Below are positions 26,082 to 34,312 of a stretch of 35,804 nt of DNA, in pieces. The notes under the pieces were generated by a model that saw only the letters and a program-made list of their open reading frames with translations, made no database searches and had not been told where the DNA came from. Position 1 is the first letter of the stretch. Each line of letters begins with the position of its first letter. Source of the stretch: Oscillatoria sp. (GTDB taxonomy: Bacteria > Cyanobacteriota > Cyanobacteriia > Cyanobacteriales > Laspinemataceae); NCBI GenBank assembly GCA_011390515.1, contig JAABSJ010000035.1, forward strand, positions 1 to 35,804, written 5' to 3'. Position numbers and translations under genes: made by a program.

Positions 26082-27497
26082 CTATGCAGACAGAGTTAGA
26101 CTGTAATTCGTATTCACACCATCGAACCCACGAGAGACCAGAACTAAGTAATCCCCGGGTGTTAAGGTGCGATTGAGCGCTTCCGGTGTTGTCCCACTTT
26201 GAATGGATTCAGCAATCAAGTTCCCTTGCTCGATCGCCCCATTAGTATTCACCGCTTGATACAGTCTTAATTCTGCATCATCATTGAGACCCGTGAGCAA
26301 TAAATTAACGTTTCTCACATCATTGAGCACAAACCGGAAATAGTCTTCTGGGTCCGGATCCCCAACAAACTCGTCGATTCGGCGAGTCCCGGACAAAATC
26401 CCCAGATTGGTCGCTGTATTCGCGCTGTTCCCCCCGATATCTCCCGTAATTGGGGTAGCAATCAAATTCAAATTGTACGGAGTTGCAGCCCCTGGCACAC
26501 CCTGGGAAACATTCACAAAATAGTTACCTGCAGTGAAAAATCCCGTGATGGAATCTTGCAGGGTTCCCGGTTGTGTGGAAAGGCCAACCCGTTCCGTGGT
26601 ATTGACAGTTCCATCATTATTACTATCAAAAAACAGTTCTAAATTGGCATCTTGAGTCATGCCATTGATGACCACATTTAAGTTAGTGGGTCCACTCAGG
26701 TTAAAGCGGTAGTAGTCATTCGGATTGGTACTCGAAATTGACTGATTAAAGGTTTTAACTCCCGTGAGTACCTCGGCATTTAACGCTGTTTCCGGAGTGT
26801 TTCCAGGTCCTACCGGCTGTGGCGGTGGCGGTGGCGGTGGCGGTAACGGTTGCAGGGGTGTTCCTCCGGGAGTCGCAATCCGTCCTTCTTGTATTCCATT
26901 GGATAAATAATGTTCAAATGCCTGCCGGAAGTTGAACCCAAATGCTTGCTGTAAATCAGGATTAGCGCCTAAATAGAAGCGAACATTAAAGTTGGGAGAA
27001 GAAGTCCGTCCTTCATTCACCCCAATAAATTGAAAGTGCTCGACTAACTGCCGATTATTTAATCCCGCTTGTTGTAAGTCTCGGTTGACCGTTCGGTAAA
27101 AGTTGGTATCAAAGGCGATCGCAGAAGCCCGACCCTCGTTAATCCCAAAATTTTGGTAATGATTAAACAGGGCTTCACTCCCCACAACCCCTGCCGATGC
27201 CAACCCAGAATTGGCACTGCCATAAAAAGCCGGATCGAAAACTAATGAAAAGGGGCGATTTTCTCGGACCCCAAAGTTAGAAAGATGATCGTAAAGTTGC
27301 CTGCGGGTCGTCAACCCAGCCGCAGCTAACCCGGGATTCTTCCGCCGGTAAAAGTCTAAATCCACTACAGGGGAAAATACCCGTCCTTCATTTAGACCAA
27401 AGTTTACTAAATGGTCCAAGGCTTGCTGATTATTTAATCCTCGCAAATCTGGATTAACAGCGCGATAAAAATCCGCATCCAATAAGTTGATTGCCAT
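26082..27497 (-). CDS. Repeat and PPC-domain protein without a peptidase
   Basis: 471 residues. Five N-terminal repeats (about 6-210) of the same type as in the subtilases, but with L and Q/N where those have V and A (FYRAVNPDLRGLNNQQALDH, FYLGANPDL). They are followed by a poly-proline linker (eight Pro near 216-225) and two PPC domains (about 235-345 and 355-470). The first carries FDSNNDGTVNTTE, a good Ca-loop; the second is degenerate (YQAVNTNGAIEQ). No catalytic domain follows: the protein ends in a PPC strand, YSLTLSA. GAGG seven bases before the ATG supports the start. It is probably a structural or binding relative of the neighbouring proteases, perhaps a scaffold or decoy (inference). 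No signal peptide is visible. Confidence 0.85.
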   Translation of the reverse strand: MAINLLDADFYRAVNPDLRGLNNQQALDHLVNFGLNEGRVFSPVVDLDFYRRKNPGLAAAGLTTRRQLYDHLSNFGVRENRPFSLVFDPAFYGSANSGLASAGVVGSEALFNHYQNFGINEGRASAIAFDTNFYRTVNRDLQQAGLNNRQLVEHFQFIGVNEGRTSSPNFNVRFYLGANPDLQQAFGFNFRQAFEHYLSNGIQEGRIATPGGTPLQPLPPPPPPPPQPVGPGNTPETALNAEVLTGVKTFNQSISSTNPNDYYRFNLSGPTNLNVVINGMTQDANLELFFDSNNDGTVNTTERVGLSTQPGTLQDSITGFFTAGNYFVNVSQGVPGAATPYNLNLIATPITGDIGGNSANTATNLGILSGTRRIDEFVGDPDPEDYFRFVLNDVRNVNLLLTGLNDDAELRLYQAVNTNGAIEQGNLIAESIQSGTTPEALNRTLTPGDYLVLVSRGFDGVNTNYSLTLSA

Positions 27498-28134
27498 AAT
27501 TTACCTCACCCTATTTGGGCGTTACATTTCGTGGGTTACATTTCGTGGAGCGTCTAGGGGTTTATTTGATTGTAAAACCTTGAGCTAGACTCATTGTTAA
27601 AAGGGGCATCAATATTTAATTATGATTGATTTTACCAGATTCTGTCAACCGAAATCAAAAATAAATCTTAATCTTTCTATAATTTTCCTTGCCGATACTT
27701 CGTTTAAATCATTGCCCTGCAAGCATTTTAGAGGTTTTCACCCACTCTATGCAGAGAAAAAACAATCCTCAAAAGGGGTTAATTTGCGTCCCCATCGGTT
27801 AAGACGGACTGATTTGAGCTGGCATCCATCCCCACTAGAGTATGATATAGCCGTCCTAAATCAATTGCCTCATTCAGAAAGAAGGCAATGCCGGAGTTTC
27901 CTCATTCTCAATTTCAGGAAGGATTGGAAATCAAACTATAAATTGATGAAATTCGGGGACACCCCGGAATTACTTGAGTTTGGGTTAACCGAAAGGGAAG
28001 AGAGATTTTCCGAAATCCCCATTACCCATAGAGATTTAATCCCTGAAACCCTGAATGATTCAGCCCCCGACTCCGGAGAAAACCCATGGCGTTCAAGCCC
28101 GATTTCTGCCGGTCAGGGAAGTTATCCCACCCCC
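27498..28134. other. Intergenic region between the PPC protein and the chemoreceptor gene
   Basis: No convincing gene. A plus-strand frame (27622-28404) runs through it but overlaps the chemoreceptor gene on the other strand and looks non-coding. A tandem 14-base direct repeat, GTTACATTTCGTGG twice (27521-27548), lies just upstream of the PPC gene start and could affect its expression. Confidence 0.5.
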
Positions 28135-29793
28135 TCAAATATCCCGGGTTTTGGACAGGGTTTCATGAGGGTCGAGGTCGATCGCATTCATGACATTCAC
28201 CACCTGAGCGATCGCCGCTGCTTGCTGTTGCGCGGTGAGGGAAATATTTTGATTATTGACAAAAATATTGTCGATCGCTTGAGCAACCCCGTCAAATGCC
28301 TCAGCCATTTCTTGAACGATCGCCACCCCAGTTTGTACCGTTTCGATGCCCTCTTCCGTAACCGTCACCGTAGAGGCGACTGCCGTCTGGATATCACTAA
28401 TTAAGTTACCAATCTTTTGTGCGAGTACCTGACTTTGGTCCGCTAAAGACCGAATTTCGCTGGCAACCACCCCAAATCCCTTCCCCTGGTCCCCCGCACG
28501 ACTCGCTTCGATCGCCGCATTCAAGGCCAAAATATTGGTCTGAGTGGCTAAATGACTGACCGACCGAGAAATCTCCCCAATTTGAGCCGCTTGCTGTTGA
28601 GTTCGGATAATCTCAGAAGCGATCGCACCCACCTTCTGTTCTAACGTATTCATCCCGGTTTGAGTCCGGTCCACCGCAGCCTTTCCTCCAGATGAAAGCG
28701 ATCGCGATCGATGAGCTTGAGCATCTGCCGCCTTGGCTTGCTCTGCCGTAGCACTGGCTGACACATCTAATTCATTCATCGTTGCTCTAATTTGAGAAAA
28801 AGCGGTTGCCAACTCCCTAGACAGAGTTTTTTGCATCTTCGCCCTGTATTCTAGGGATTCAAATGCTTCTTTCAGTCCCATTTCTGCTTGAAGTCGCTGG
28901 ATATCTATATGTCCCAAGGTCCAGGCATTCCACCAAATCAACCCGGAAAAAACTATCACATTTAATATTCCCAGGAGCGAAATTCCCATTTCTGCCGTGT
29001 ATAATTCTCCCCGCCAACCGATTAAAATGATCCAACATAACAACGGAGGGATACCAATCGCTGCCGGATAAAACCGTCTTGCCATCAATCCTCCGGCAGT
29101 GGGACTGGCGATCGGGGCCATAATTCCCGCATCAAGACGCGCAAACAGCATCGCCAAGCACAGCACGATAAATCCCACAGCCGTATGCAATGCCATCGCA
29201 GTAAACGCTTTATCTAAGCGATAAAAAAACGCATTGCCATATAAGTACCCCAAAAACCCAAAAAATGCAATTAAAAATCCGACAATCGTTAAACATTGCG
29301 CCGCCAAATAGTTCGGCCTAGGAATACAAATCAGCACCAAAGCCGAACCCAACAACAGAAAATTAAAGGCACTATTCGGTGCCATCCGTCCGGGAGTCGC
29401 CGTCGCCACAGCATCCACAGATTCTTTAAAAACCAGTTCGTCAATGCCTAAATTGATCCCAAACCCATACTGCATCAAAGTCAACAGCCCTACAGCCACA
29501 ACCAAGAGGGCGCAAATTAAAGCAGCCTGCCTACTCTGAGTCTCTCTGGACCCACGATGCCACAAGCTAATACAAGTTCCTCCCAAGATAAAACCAATCG
29601 CGGTATTCGCTTTCATGGTCACTAATCCCGGGAAGACACTTTTGAGGGTGGGGATATCAAACATCCATCCGAAAATGACCATACAGCCAATCAAAATAAC
29701 GGTAATGCTGGCTATCCGAGAAATGGATAACAGGACCGATCGCTCATTAGCAGCAAATGGAATCTGTGGAATCTGACGGGACTGTTCATACAT
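28135..29793 (-). CDS. Membrane methyl-accepting-type receptor without HAMP
   Basis: 552 residues. The first half (about 25-290) has seven to eight hydrophobic helices. It contains [19 protein letters not shown], a motif of a membrane sensor region also seen in front of cyanobacterial hybrid histidine kinases and cyclases. A coiled coil from about 300 leads to a chemoreceptor signalling domain (about 350-535) with the hairpin-tip motif [19 protein letters not shown] and then [18 protein letters not shown], which would contact CheA/CheW. No HAMP domain and no large periplasmic sensor are present, so sensing may happen within the membrane. No che genes are adjacent; it is an orphan receptor for motility or another Che-like pathway. 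The stop at 28135 overlaps nothing. Domain call firm, signal unknown. Confidence 0.9.
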   Translation of the reverse strand: MYEQSRQIPQIPFAANERSVLLSISRIASITVILIGCMVIFGWMFDIPTLKSVFPGLVTMKANTAIGFILGGTCISLWHRGSRETQSRQAALICALLVVAVGLLTLMQYGFGINLGIDELVFKESVDAVATATPGRMAPNSAFNFLLLGSALVLICIPRPNYLAAQCLTIVGFLIAFFGFLGYLYGNAFFYRLDKAFTAMALHTAVGFIVLCLAMLFARLDAGIMAPIASPTAGGLMARRFYPAAIGIPPLLCWIILIGWRGELYTAEMGISLLGILNVIVFSGLIWWNAWTLGHIDIQRLQAEMGLKEAFESLEYRAKMQKTLSRELATAFSQIRATMNELDVSASATAEQAKAADAQAHRSRSLSSGGKAAVDRTQTGMNTLEQKVGAIASEIIRTQQQAAQIGEISRSVSHLATQTNILALNAAIEASRAGDQGKGFGVVASEIRSLADQSQVLAQKIGNLISDIQTAVASTVTVTEEGIETVQTGVAIVQEMAEAFDGVAQAIDNIFVNNQNISLTAQQQAAAIAQVVNVMNAIDLDPHETLSKTRDI

Positions 29794-29996
29794 GGACTTT
29801 TTTACCTAAATCAGGGGGTTGAGAGCAGCCGAATCATTCGGGAATAATTGCTGGGTCAGTTTTAATGAAACTGCCGCAGCGTTGGCATTGTTATATCAGA
29901 ATCGATTATTTGGCGTCAATAAATTGTAGCTAAATAGTCTAAAAATTTTAGTGGATTTGAGTTAATTAAATAGAAATTAAACGGGCCTAGTCTGTC

Positions 29997-30042
29997 GGAT
30001 TGATTTGGCTCCGGTTAGTTTTTAACCGAGTCAAATCAATCC
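29997..30042. repeat. Long imperfect hairpin
   Basis: GGATTGATTTGGCT ... AGTCAAATCAATCC forms a stem of about 20 pairs, with one mismatch and one bulge, and an inner CGGTTA/TAACCG stem. It lies in the divergent spacer between the receptor gene (minus) and the J-domain gene (plus); no run of T follows, so a terminator is unlikely. Confidence 0.7.
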
Positions 30043-30083
30043 AGGAAGTCTCAAGATTGGGATTAACCCCCATTTGAGATCAG

Positions 30084-30164
30084 TAGACTTCTTGCCAAAT
30101 TCTCAAAAGCCCCCCTTGTTAAGGGGGGTTGGGGGGATCAATACGGATTTTTGCAAGAGGTCTA
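30084..30164. mobile_element. 81-bp MITE-like element
   Basis: Ends TAGACTTCTTGC and GCAAGAGGTCTA are inverted repeats with one mismatch, the same as those of the 339-base element at 25526. The inside has AGCCCCCCTTGTTAAGGGGGG, a strong hairpin, followed by TTGGGGGGATC. This seems to be the basic form of the family. Confidence 0.75.
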
Positions 30165-30239
30165 GTGTTTAATTCTAAACCAGTCACCCCGGAAATTCCC
30201 TCGGGAACGGGATGCGGGTATCTGGGAGAGTTGACTATT

Positions 30240-30455
30240 TTAAGGGGTGAGTGCATCCGGACTGGATGCCTGAGTTGTGAAACCCAAAAGCCTTGCTAGT
30301 CTAGCATCCCTTGCTCCCGGAGTGAAACCAGCCGGGTCAAAAAAGCGATGCTGGACCTCAGTCTTGACGAGCCAGGGGAGAGAATCGCAGGCCAAACCTT
30401 CCATTCAAGTGTTACCCTGGAAACGGTTAACCCTGAACCGAGAAAGCCTTTTTTT
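30240..30455 (+). ncRNA. Candidate structured non-coding RNA, class unknown
   Basis: About 215 bases upstream of the J-domain gene hold a series of hairpins. GGGT/ACCC (30245-30248, 30282-30285) encloses GCATCC/GGATGC (30253-30269). Then come TGCTA/TAGCA (30294-30306), CCCGG/CCGGG (30316-30336), nested GCGAT/ATCGC with CTGG/CCAG (30345-30388), and CGGTT/AACCG (30424-30440), followed by a seven-T run. The reading frame through it codes for unlikely protein. It could be a free-standing RNA, a long leader, or a relic of an OMEGA/HEARO-type RNA; I cannot decide. Confidence 0.35.
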
Positions 30456-30510
30456 CAGAGTTCGGAGCCAATCACGCCACTTCCTAATTAAGAGCGTAGA
30501 GCGATCGCCA

Positions 30511-31221
30511 ATGAACGAGCTGGATCAATACTATCGAGAACTGGGGTTAGAGCCTGGAGCATCACTAGAGGAAGTGAACCAGGCGTATAAAGATTTGGCG
30601 TTTATTTGGCATCCCGATCGCATTCCCAAAGATAATGCCCGTTTGGTTTCCAAAGCCCAAGATAAATTAAAACAAATTAACGAAGCCCGCGATCGCCTGC
30701 GCTCAACTCCCAAAAACCCCTATCCCAGCGATCGGCCCTCGTCAGGATATCAAACCCACAAATCCAGCGCCGGTTACACCTACTCCAACCCTCCCCATCC
30801 AGGCGATCGGACCAACGCTCATGCTCAGGGTCAGTGGCGATCGCACAAACCGCACAATCCCGACCTAACCGGAGCCGACTTGCGGGGTCAAGACCTGCGA
30901 GAAAAAGACCTATCCGGCAGAAATTTAAGCCATGCGAACCTCAGTCAAGCCGACCTCAGTGATGGCTTTTTACACAAAATTAATTTATCCGGAGCCAACT
31001 TGCAAGGTGCCAACTTATTCCGCGCCAATTTATTGCAAGCCAATCTCACCTATGCCAACCTACAAAATGTTAATTTAATCGGAGCCGACTTAAGCGGAGC
31101 CGACTTAACCGGCGCTGACCTACGCGGCGCTAAAATCGGCACAAAAGACCGTCTCTTCGTCAAGCTAATCGGCACCAAATTAACCGGAGCCATCATGCCA
31201 GACGGTCGCATTCATGAATAA
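30511..31221 (+). CDS. J-domain protein with pentapeptide repeats
   Basis: 236 residues from the ATG at 30511 (MNELDQYYRELGLEPGASL). The frame is open 78 codons upstream, but those residues are not protein-like. The J domain (1-66) has the HPD tripeptide (FIWHPDRIPKDNA) that stimulates DnaK ATPase. A Ser/Pro/His-rich linker (about 70-125) follows, then about 20 pentapeptide repeats of A(D/N)LxG type (130-225; LSGANLQGANLFRANLLQ). These fold as a right-handed quadrilateral beta helix. Such J-pentapeptide fusions occur in cyanobacteria. It probably recruits Hsp70 to a partner bound by the beta helix; the client is unknown. It has no zinc finger or C-terminal DnaJ domains, so it is a type C J-protein. 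Confidence 0.9.
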   Translation: MNELDQYYRELGLEPGASLEEVNQAYKDLAFIWHPDRIPKDNARLVSKAQDKLKQINEARDRLRSTPKNPYPSDRPSSGYQTHKSSAGYTYSNPPHPGDRTNAHAQGQWRSHKPHNPDLTGADLRGQDLREKDLSGRNLSHANLSQADLSDGFLHKINLSGANLQGANLFRANLLQANLTYANLQNVNLIGADLSGADLTGADLRGAKIGTKDRLFVKLIGTKLTGAIMPDGRIHE

Positions 31222-31243
31222 ATCAATAGGGTTTGTTCCTGAT

Positions 31244-31463
31244 GTTCGTAGTAACGACTTCAGTCGTTCTCAATTGTTCGTAGTAACGACTTCAGTCGTT
31301 CTCAATTGTTCGTAGTAACGACTTCAGTCGTTCTCAATTGTTCGTAGTAACGCCTTCAGGCGTTCTCTTAGTTCGTAGTAACGACTTCAGTCGTTCTCTT
31401 AGTTCGTAGTAACGACTTCAGTCGTTCTCTTAGTTCGTAGTAACGACTTCAGTCGTTCTCTTC
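31244..31463. repeat. Seven-unit tandem array with AACGACTTCAGTCGTT palindromes
   Basis: Seven units of 31-32 bases, each with TTCGTAGTAACGACTTCAGT and a short variable tail (CTCAATT three times, then CTCTTA or CTCTTC). Unit 4 (31340-31370) reads AACGCCTTCAGGCGTT: both arms are changed so pairing is kept. A decayed copy lies at about 31764. The array lies in the convergent spacer between the J-domain gene and ycf66. Confidence 0.92.
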
Positions 31464-31472
31464 GTCAGGAAT

Positions 31473-31740
31473 TACGCAATATTTAACATGAATCCCTAAA
31501 TGGACTGGCGATTCTCGAATCGCCCCTACATTTAGGATGGATTTAAAAATTCTTTAAAGCCCCCCTTCTTAAGGGGGGTTGGGGGGATCAATCCTTTTTT
31601 TTGCAAGAGGTCTATTGAGGATGGATTTAATAAATCAATGGACTGGCGATTCTCGAATCGCCCCTACATTTAGGATGGATTTAATAAATCAATGGACTGG
31701 CGATTCTCGAATCGCCCCTACATTTAGGATGGATTTAACA
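31473..31740. repeat. Three copies of a GGCGATTCTCGAATCGCC palindromic repeat
   Basis: Copies start near 31493, 31641 and 31695. The last two are in tandem with a 54-base period and share GGACTGGCGATTCTCGAATC. The first copy is preceded by GGAATTACGCAAT, the same flank as at 2632. Between copies 1 and 2 lies a MITE-like insertion (31553-31614). The 54-base period makes an in-frame translated repeat in this stretch, which is not taken as a gene. Confidence 0.85.
31553..31614. mobile_element. MITE-like element lacking its left end
   Basis: TTCTTTAAAGCCCCCCTTCT, then AAGGGGGG and GCAAGAGGTCTA (31603-31614) match the right part of the element at 30084. The left terminal repeat is missing. It interrupts the run of palindromic repeats around it, which dates its insertion after the first copy. 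Confidence 0.6.
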
Positions 31741-31841
31741 AATCTGCGTAATTCCTCTTCGTTCAAAGTCCCGACTTCAGGCGTTTCTTACTCTAAAGCG
31801 AGTCTATAGTTCCCAGACTCATGAGGTATCCATAGCTATAA

Positions 31842-31895
31842 GGAGTGCGAGCATCTTGCTCGCTAGAATAATAGCGAGCAAGATGCTCGCACTCC
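31842..31895. repeat. 24-bp perfect inverted repeat downstream of ycf66
   Basis: Arms 31842-31865 and 31872-31895 (starting GGAGTGCGAGCATCTTGCTC) are exact complements around a six-base loop. It lies 17 bases beyond the ycf66 stop. No T run follows on either strand, so it is more likely a repeat element than a simple terminator. Confidence 0.8.
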
Positions 31896-31912
31896 CAAAC
31901 TTCAACTGAAAC

Positions 31913-33832
31913 CTACGAATTCCCTTCCTTCTGCGAAGTAGATTCGCTATCAGCCAGTGGAGTAACTTGACCCTGAGCTTCCCCAGATTCTGGGGTAACC
32001 TCAACGACTGCCGGATCTTGCCGTTGCGGGCGATTTAAGAACGGATTGCTCTCCATCTCCTGCAACTCCGACTCATCCGGATGTGCCGGACTCACTTCCA
32101 CCGCAGGTTCAGAACCCTCAATCACCTCAACTACCACATCCTCTGTCGGAATCACAGATTCCGCAGGAGGTGCGAGTTCCACTTCTGGAGCATATTCTTC
32201 AACAGGTTCAGGAGTGAGTCTCCCTTCCGGTAAAACTTCCGACACTGACTCCTCAACGACCTCTTGTACTTCCGTTTCCAGTGGAGTCGGTGAAGTTGCT
32301 TCCACAACCTGTTCCTCCACAATCTCCCGATCCGTCGCGATCGCGCCTTCTACCTCTTCCTCTGCCGAAGGATTGGCAGAAGTCACCACCTCCACGGGTT
32401 CCCCTTCCTGTACCGTAACCTCCACAACTACATCATCGGTCGTGACGACAACCGTCGCCGTTTCTTCTGGTGGTTTGGTGTCAGCGACTTCTGGAGAAGA
32501 CTCCACTGGTGTCACCGAGTCCACTACGGGGGTTTCTTCTGGGGGTTTGGTGTCAGGGATTGCCGGGGAGGACTCCACTGGTGTCACTGAGTCCACTGCG
32601 ATCGCCGGTTTGGGTTCAACCGCAGTTTTCGTCTCAACCGGCTGAGAACTGGGCGGTGTAGGCTTAACCGGAGGAGATTTGCGGAAATTCAGCAATCCTC
32701 GTAGACCCTCTTGAATTTGGGCCAATAAACCTGGACCCTGGGATTTTTTAGCCCCTGGAGTCACTGATTTGGCCGCGACTTTGTTCAAGGAAGGCTTAAC
32801 GGGTTCATCCAGGGGAGGATTGGGGAGGGTTTCTGCCACGGATTCCGCTTCCGCTTTCGTGACCCCCGGACCTTCTAAATCATCCTCGTCAAAGCCAAAA
32901 TCATCATCCTCGGACAGTTCCGATTCCACCGTAGCGCCTTCTAGTGCTGCTGCCGCAGGCATTTCTAGTCCCTCCTCGGGGGCATCTTCCGTTGGCACAT
33001 CCACAGGCACATCCACAGGGATGAACTCCGGTTCCGGTTGGATTAAACCGGGTTCCGGGAGTGGGGGTTCCACGGGAACCGGAGGTTGGATTAAACCGGG
33101 TTCTGGCAATGGGGGTTCTACGGGAACCGGAGGCTGGACCAGGGTGGGTTCAGGACTGGGAACTGAGGCTACCTCAGCCGGGGGTTGGGGTTGAGTTTTT
33201 GGCCCTGGGGTGGGTTTGGCTGGAGATTTAACTTTGTTTTTATTTTTGTCTTTATCTTTGTCTTTACCTTTAAACAAGAAAGAGAAGCGATCGGCAAATC
33301 GCGGTGTCTTCGGCTTCACCGTGGTTACCTTCGCCGCTGGTTTTGCCGGAGTCACGGGTTCCGGGGTTACAGGTTCCGGAGTCACTGGGACTTGAGGGAC
33401 ATCGGGAACCGTCGCCACGGGAGGGGGGGCGACGGCGGGTTCCTCAACCTTGACCGCCGTTTGGGGGATAGGTTGGGGTATGGTTTGAGGTTTCGGTGCG
33501 GATTTGGGTTTAAACATCCCCGTTAACCCTCCCGTGAGGCGATCGATTTGCTCGCCGGATACGGGAGTTTGTTCGGCCAGTGGGGTCGTTTGTCGCCGCA
33601 GGGTTAAGGCTTGCCAGCCAAACCACCCTAATAAACCCACACTCGCCATTTGTCCTAGCAGGACCGCGCCGGAAATCTGGCCCGCACAGAACCATAAGAC
33701 TAAGGCATAAAACAGTCCAACGCCACTCCAAATGAGGTCGCCTTTGCGATGGACTTCTGGAAAAAAGAAAGCGGCCATATAAATCGCGAAGCTACCCACC
33801 GCGACGGCTAAGGCCAGGATGTATGGAAGCAT
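31913..33832 (-). CDS. ycf66: Ycf66 family protein with very long disordered tail
   Basis: 639 residues. The N-terminal 85 residues hold three membrane segments with the family text FFFPEVHRKGDLIWSGVGLF (about 27-46) and LLGQMASVGLLGWFGWQALT, the marks of Ycf66 (PF07444), a protein also encoded by some plastid genomes and of unknown function. Everything after about residue 85 is Pro/Val/Glu/Ser/Thr-rich and low complexity. It includes a KDKDKNKNKVK patch, a duplicated 17-residue unit (VPVEPPLPEPGLIQP twice, near 240-270) and a duplicated SVTPVESSP...DTKPPEET unit. The tail is several times the length of the domain and is probably disordered. The gene converges with the J-domain gene and is divergent from gnd. 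No ribosome-binding site is obvious. Confidence 0.92.
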   Translation of the reverse strand: MLPYILALAVAVGSFAIYMAAFFFPEVHRKGDLIWSGVGLFYALVLWFCAGQISGAVLLGQMASVGLLGWFGWQALTLRRQTTPLAEQTPVSGEQIDRLTGGLTGMFKPKSAPKPQTIPQPIPQTAVKVEEPAVAPPPVATVPDVPQVPVTPEPVTPEPVTPAKPAAKVTTVKPKTPRFADRFSFLFKGKDKDKDKNKNKVKSPAKPTPGPKTQPQPPAEVASVPSPEPTLVQPPVPVEPPLPEPGLIQPPVPVEPPLPEPGLIQPEPEFIPVDVPVDVPTEDAPEEGLEMPAAAALEGATVESELSEDDDFGFDEDDLEGPGVTKAEAESVAETLPNPPLDEPVKPSLNKVAAKSVTPGAKKSQGPGLLAQIQEGLRGLLNFRKSPPVKPTPPSSQPVETKTAVEPKPAIAVDSVTPVESSPAIPDTKPPEETPVVDSVTPVESSPEVADTKPPEETATVVVTTDDVVVEVTVQEGEPVEVVTSANPSAEEEVEGAIATDREIVEEQVVEATSPTPLETEVQEVVEESVSEVLPEGRLTPEPVEEYAPEVELAPPAESVIPTEDVVVEVIEGSEPAVEVSPAHPDESELQEMESNPFLNRPQRQDPAVVEVTPESGEAQGQVTPLADSESTSQKEGNS

Positions 33833-34312
33833 AATGCCGGTTCCCCCTGCTGTCTACTACATGGACGACTCACCCGTTCGTCTCTACAATGGTCATTCTA
33901 CCGTTCCAGAGACGGCGATCGGATCTTCCCCCAAGACGATCCTGCTGGGTTTGGAGTGGAAGTCAGGATATTGGGGGGCTGATGGGATTTTTGATGGAGG
34001 CGATCGCCCCTTACAAGAGTAGGTTTTTTACTTCCGGTCCCCTCCCCTGTGTCTTGGTCCGGGTTACGGTGGGGTCCTCTGATGATTCATTTGTCAAGAA
34101 TCGGTCAACAGCGAATCCTCCCATTGTCAGTTGCGGTAAAAATGCCAGAGTGCCTCCAGTAAAGTGTTGGCAAACATTTGAGTGCCAGTAACTCAGGCAA
34201 TCTCCCCAGAATTGGCAGATAAAGTTCTCAACAAGGGTTAACTGAAGAATTACTCTGAACGGGCTACCCTAAAAAAGGTAAGAGACAGAAACACAACGAG
34301 ACCCAAAACTTT
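33833..34312. other. Divergent spacer between ycf66 and gnd
   Basis: No supported gene; the short plus-strand frames here (33819-34191) have no family features and weak starts. Promoters for ycf66 (minus) and gnd (plus) must lie here. I see no riboswitch and no convincing -35/-10 pair. Confidence 0.5.

Noticed and set aside
27622-28404. 260-codon plus-strand frame
   Set aside because: Its last third is antisense to the clear chemoreceptor gene, and the rest has no family features, no good start and non-protein-like composition.
30240-30455. SRP RNA, tmRNA, 6S RNA or RNase P RNA
   Set aside because: I do not see the conserved core motifs of any of these (for example GGTCAGGTCCGGAAGGAAGC for SRP RNA).
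30277-30510. N-terminal extension of the J-domain protein
   Set aside because: 78 extra residues show no homology pattern, while J domains usually start right at MNELDQYY; the DNA is rich in hairpins instead.
31579-31809. 76-codon frame with repeated WTGDSRIAPTFR
   Set aside because: It is only the translation of the 54-base palindromic repeats.
32046-32645. Ser/Thr-rich 199-codon plus-strand frame
   Set aside because: Antisense shadow of the Pro/Val/Glu-rich ycf66 tail.
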